A DNA stretch of 64,000 nucleotides from Bacillota bacterium (GTDB lineage: Bacteria; Bacillota; Bacilli; Paenibacillales; UBA4045): assembly GCA_023441055.1 (NCBI GenBank), contig JAEZQY010000017.1:105540-169539 (forward strand). Direction: 5' to 3'. The position numbers and the translations under genes are program-made. A model generated the notes under the pieces. That model saw only the letters and a program-made list of their open reading frames with translations, searched no databases and was not told the DNA's origin. This document shows, piece after piece, positions 61,553 to 64,000 of the stretch (position 1 is the stretch's first letter; each line of letters starts with the position of its first letter).

Positions 61553-61602
61553 TTGAAAATATTTTTCATATATATTATAATATTAATATAAATTATTTTC
61601 AA
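61553..61602. promoter_or_regulatory. Face-to-face overlapping promoters for nagA and the RpiR gene
   Basis: On the plus strand TTGAAA (61553-61558), 17 bases, TATAAT (61576-61581). On the minus strand TTGAAA (61602-61597), 17 bases, TATAAT (61579-61574). The inverted repeat TTGAAAATA/TATTTTCAA forms both -35 regions, and the two -10 boxes share ATTATAAT. RNA polymerase can occupy only one at a time, and a regulator bound here would affect both. Everything is read directly from the sequence; use in vivo is inferred. Confidence 0.75.
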
Positions 61603-61617
61603 TAAGGATGGTCCGTT

Positions 61618-62493
61618 ATGAGCCCGATCTTATCCGCGTTGCGAGAGCAGCTCCCCCAACTCAGCAAGAAGGAGCGCCAGATTGCCGAATTTATCCTTAG
61701 CGAGCCGCATCGCGTCGTCCAGATGGGGATTATCGAGCTAGCGCAAGCATCAAGCGCCAGCGCCGCTACGATCAGCCGATTCTGCAGACAGCTTCGCTTC
61801 GCTGGATTCCCCGACTTTCGTATGAAGCTCTCCAATGATCTGGCTGGCGGCTCGCGTCGATTACAATCATTCCAAGACATCGTGGAGGATCGTCCACTAG
61901 GCGAGATAGTCGCTGTCATTGAAGCGAATACCATTCGCGCGATCACCGAGACTTCTCGATTATTAGATCTTGTGCTTCTGGGGCAAGCGGTCACGGCGCT
62001 GCTAAACGCTCGTCAGATCGCAATATTCGGCATGGCCACATCTGGTGTTGTCGCGCAAGACTTCATGCAGAAGCTCGTGCGCATCGGCAAGATCGCTTAT
62101 GCCTATGCGGATCCGCATCTGCAGATTACAACTGCCGCATCGCTCGGCAAGCGGGATGTTGCTATCGCAATCTCCTATTCCGGCGAGACACCTGAGACGA
62201 TTGACGCACTGAATTGCGCGAAGGAGCAAGGCTGCACGACGATCTCCATGACACAATTCTCCAGTTGCACCCTGTCGCGTCTATCCGATATTGCGCTATT
62301 CGCATCCCCGCTCGAGGAAGGCATGAAGAGAGGCGATATGGCATCCCGACTAGCCCTCTTGCATATTATTGACGTTCTCTTCACGGCTATGCTTAGCGCT
62401 AAATTCAACGACTATGTGCCATTGCTGGAGCAATCTCATCAGCTGGTACGCAAGTACCGCAAGAAACCGCTTGGCGGTCGTAAGAAGCTGTGA
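61618..62493 (+). CDS. RpiR/MurR-family transcriptional regulator with SIS domain
   Basis: A 291-residue regulator. The N-terminal RpiR helix-turn-helix includes LSKKERQIAEFILSEPHRVV and ASSASAATISRFCRQLRFAG; the C-terminal SIS sugar-phosphate-binding domain has IAIFGMATSGVVAQDF and AIAISYSGETPETIDALNCA. A phosphorylated amino sugar is the likely effector. It is divergent from the nag operon across 86 bases with overlapping promoters, so it probably represses or activates nagA and itself. AAGGAT stands upstream of the ATG. Confidence 0.92.
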   Translation: MSPILSALREQLPQLSKKERQIAEFILSEPHRVVQMGIIELAQASSASAATISRFCRQLRFAGFPDFRMKLSNDLAGGSRRLQSFQDIVEDRPLGEIVAVIEANTIRAITETSRLLDLVLLGQAVTALLNARQIAIFGMATSGVVAQDFMQKLVRIGKIAYAYADPHLQITTAASLGKRDVAIAISYSGETPETIDALNCAKEQGCTTISMTQFSSCTLSRLSDIALFASPLEEGMKRGDMASRLALLHIIDVLFTAMLSAKFNDYVPLLEQSHQLVRKYRKKPLGGRKKL

Positions 62494-62708
62494 TTCAACA
62501 AGTACCAATACGAGCACAAGAGTGGCTGACTGCGTCACTGCGTCCACCAACACGCACCATGCAGCTCATTTAGTCCGGCTACGCCGTTACTAGGTTCTAT
62601 CAGAGAAAATGATTGGTTGTACTTACCTGTGTGGCAGTTCATCTCCAAAGGTAGCTCATCACGTCTATCGACTCGGATCCGATCGAATCGATAGGATCGG
62701 GAAGGGAT

Positions 62709-62890
62709 GACCTGCAAATCTGCAGCTCATTGGGCTGAAATTGACATCCTCGTATGGTTGACCTGCAAATCTGCATGTAAATGGCCATTTTCGAACTGAA
62801 TTCACGATTGAGCGCCTGTTTACCTGCAGAAATACATCTGAAACCTTCAACTGCCCACTATTTCCTTCAACTTACTGCAGAAATGCAGGT
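62709..62890. repeat. Four copies of an ACCTGCA-n4-TGCA-type motif in an intergenic region
   Basis: GACCTGCAAATCTGCA occurs at 62709-62724 and again at 62760-62775. A variant, ACCTGCAGAAATACA, is at 62822-62836, and an inverted copy, CTGCAGAAATGCAGGT, is at 62875-62890. Each is nearly palindromic around TGCA-n4-TGCA. Spacing is 51, 62 and 53 bases. They sit in a 653-base gene-free region (62494-63146), whose left part (62494-62700) shows no recognisable feature. Confidence 0.75.
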
Positions 62891-62930
62891 CGATCCACTT
62901 TAAACGAAATCGGCGCATTCGGCTCACTTC

Positions 62931-62963
62931 GGCGGATGCGCATCCCGCGGGTGCGTATCCGCC
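62931..62963. repeat. GC-rich inverted repeat
   Basis: GGCGGATGCGCA (62931-62942) pairs with TGCGTATCCGCC (62952-62963) with one mismatch, around TCCCGCGGG. It is followed by no T tract, so it is more likely a structural element or part of the repeat region than a terminator. Confidence 0.5.
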
Positions 62964-63047
62964 ATCCTCCACACTTCACCATGCCTGATAATTAGCCCAT
63001 ATTAGCCTCTTTAAGGTGAAATCTTATAAAGTCTTATGATGTGCACA

Positions 63048-63098
63048 AAGCCCGCATCTCCTCTAGTCTGTTCAACAAACTAGGGAAGATGCGGGCTT
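63048..63098 (-). terminator. Long hairpin after the HD-GYP-like gene
   Basis: AAGCCCGCATCT (63048-63059) pairs perfectly with AGATGCGGGCTT (63087-63098), and an inner CTAGT/ACTAG adds to the stem. It lies about 50 bases past the HD-GYP-like stop on the minus strand. Confidence 0.7.
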
Positions 63099-63146
63099 AT
63101 GTGTATGGTCTGTTTATTTTATGATAGGGCCGGGAAGCTCTCTCTC

Positions 63147-63755
63147 TTACATTCTGGAGATGGCATCAATCTTAGTCGGTTGCTCCTCCATCGCTGCCAG
63201 CAGCACGCTCTGGAAGCGGTCCAGGATGTCGCGGTCAAATTGGATATCTCTCCACATGTACAGCTCTTCCAAAGCGACTGATATCGATAAGTCCGTGTAG
63301 AGCCCGCCTGACCATACATCGAAATCATCAATGATCCGAAGCGAGCGAACGAGCGGCGACAATCCCTTCCAATTCATTCCGAACGGAAAGCCTGTGCCGT
63401 CCAGATTCTCGTGATGATAGAGCACAAGATCCTTATCAATTCGCCCTTCCTTAATCATACTCGATAAGATCTCAATCCCGATCACCGTGTGCCGTTCATG
63501 CGGCTCGTCCAATTGCTGTATGGGAATATGAATACATCCGATATCATGCAGCAGCACGGATCGCAGCGCAACTGTCCTAAGGTTATCCTCCAACTCTCTG
63601 CCTGACCAGTACATCTCGAATAGTCCAGCTACTCGCAACGAATGGTGATACATATGCGGCGCATGCCGCTTCATTCTTGCTAACAAGAACGAGACATCGG
63701 GCTCAGCAACAACCTGTTGAAGCGTGGGCGATTGGTATTTAATTTGATCCAGCAT
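63147..63755 (-). CDS. HD-GYP-like domain protein
   Basis: About 202 residues. It has the order of motifs seen in HD-GYP cyclic-di-GMP phosphodiesterases: MYHHSLRVAGLFEMYW (first His), VLLHDIGCIHIPIQQLDEPH (HD near residue 69), RHTVIGIEIL (third His), and VLYHHENLDGTGFPFGM (HHExxDGxGFP, where GYP is usual). Two positions differ from the family core: HDIGK reads HDIGC and GYP reads GFP. Nearly all metal ligands are kept. There is no receiver or other sensor domain. ATG 63755 follows GGAGAGG. Activity on cyclic di-GMP is possible but unproven. Confidence 0.82.
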   Translation of the reverse strand: MLDQIKYQSPTLQQVVAEPDVSFLLARMKRHAPHMYHHSLRVAGLFEMYWSGRELEDNLRTVALRSVLLHDIGCIHIPIQQLDEPHERHTVIGIEILSSMIKEGRIDKDLVLYHHENLDGTGFPFGMNWKGLSPLVRSLRIIDDFDVWSGGLYTDLSISVALEELYMWRDIQFDRDILDRFQSVLLAAMEEQPTKIDAISRM

Positions 63756-63873
63756 AATGATCCTCTCCACTCTTTGTCTATACATTCATTTAACAGGATT
63801 CGACAAGATTCTGCCATCCCCGTTCCCTCCTGTTTATGTGACTTTCCGCACAATAGGATTCCACTCCTAGTCA

Positions 63874-64000
63874 ATCGAGTAGGAGGAGGCGCCTAGCCTC
63901 CGTCCTCTCACACCACCGTACATGCGGGTCCGCATACGGCGGTTCCAAAAGGTTAACAAAGCTCCAAATAACGAGTAAGCAAACTTTTCAGCCCTTTCGC
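63874..64000 (-). mobile_element. 3' end of a group II intron (domains V and VI), continuing past the right edge
   Basis: On the minus strand a hairpin from about 63946 to 63910 has the size and shape of group II domain V (arms CCGCCGTATGCGG and CCGCATGTACGG, with GTGGTGTGAG after it). It is followed by a second hairpin (GGAGG-CTAGGCG-CCTCC) and CTACTCGAT, the usual domain VI and 3' terminus of bacterial group II introns. The intron therefore ends near 63874 and extends beyond 64000. The flanking exon sequence (63786-63873) holds no gene. Confidence 0.72.
63953..64000 (-). CDS. C-terminal end of a probable group II intron reverse transcriptase/maturase
   Basis: An open frame enters from the right edge and ends at TAA (63955-63953), reading AKGLKSLLTRYLELC. 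Its stop lies 7 bases before the domain V hairpin, the normal place for the intron-encoded protein's end in many bacterial introns. Only 15 residues are visible, so the identity rests on position, not on domain evidence. Confidence 0.45.
   Translation of the reverse strand, partial: AKGLKSLLTRYLELC

Noticed and set aside
62665..62850. Small minus-strand frame with repeated Cys-Arg-Phe-Ala-Gly
   Set aside because: The similarity is produced by the TGCA-type DNA repeats; no ribosome site or conserved domain is present.
1..64000. CRISPR arrays, tRNA or rRNA genes, prophage modules and insertion sequences
   Set aside because: No regularly spaced repeats, clover-leaf sequences, phage structural genes or transposases were recognised in any part; the TGCA repeats are too few and irregular for CRISPR.

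Overview
The window looks like a chromosomal segment of a spore-forming, moderate-GC Bacillota bacterium of the Paenibacillus type. The support is indirect but consistent: strong AGGAGG-type ribosome sites before nearly every gene, a YjcZ-like tiny sporulation membrane protein, carbohydrate ABC importers without their own ATPase, YesN/YesS-like AraC sensors, GH78 and GH42 enzymes, and Bacillus-type housekeeping genes (pgi, tkt, gdhA, purU, nfo, sdaAA/sdaAB, the nag genes). No rRNA, tRNA, CRISPR array, prophage or insertion sequence was seen. The only mobile-element signal is the 3' end of a group II intron at the right edge.

Layout. 1-2454: tctA (cut by the left edge), tctB and a 2H-phosphoesterase-like protein, facing a YcxB-like membrane protein across an intergenic inverted repeat. 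3216-5405: a LacI-type regulator fused to a sugar-ABC solute-binding domain. 5463-8305: a ThuA/ThuB-like pair and a divergent AraC regulator. 8391-13600: a tiny ORF, an operon of a NEW3-domain membrane protein with an ABC ATPase and permease, an RluA-type pseudouridine synthase and a degenerate guanylate-kinase homologue. 13783-18831: YjcZ-like protein, a Glu/Ala-rich acidic protein, an HD hydrolase, an SPFH/NfeD pair, a YigZ-family protein and pgi. 19023-20300: a 3-hydroxyisobutyrate-dehydrogenase-type enzyme fused to a PilZ domain. 20324-25759: AraC regulator, GH78 rhamnosidase and GH42 galactosidase. 25881-37772: ppnP, tkt, a LysR regulator, purU, nfo, gdhA, an alpha/beta hydrolase, a GNAT protein, and an ECF sigma factor with a membrane partner.

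38021-52823 is a large carbohydrate locus: a solute-binding lipoprotein, two permeases, a membrane-anchored AraC sensor, an MDR dehydrogenase and a FAD-dependent oxidoreductase in one unit; a glycoside-hydrolase-like protein; then two TIM-barrel sugar isomerase-like proteins with a Gfo/Idh/MocA oxidoreductase and an M20 amidohydrolase. The Gfo/Idh plus isomerase set resembles known systems that split glycosides by oxidation at C3 and elimination rather than by hydrolysis. The ThuA/Gfo-Idh pair near the left end is a second redox sugar module.

52927-56610 is a tightly coupled operon of an NAD epimerase/dehydratase, a DapA-family aldolase and both subunits of L-serine dehydratase. 56763-62493 is an amino-sugar operon (nagA, ROK kinase, nagB, a GNAT protein and a GGDEF-like/helix-turn-helix regulator) facing an RpiR regulator across two mirror-image overlapping promoters. 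The rest holds a repeat-bearing intergenic region, an HD-GYP-like protein and the group II intron end. The less usual items are the PilZ-fused dehydrogenase, the LacI/solute-binding fusion, the GGDEF-like transcription factor, the possible redox glycosidase module and the mirrored nag/rpiR promoters. None of these functions is proven by sequence alone.
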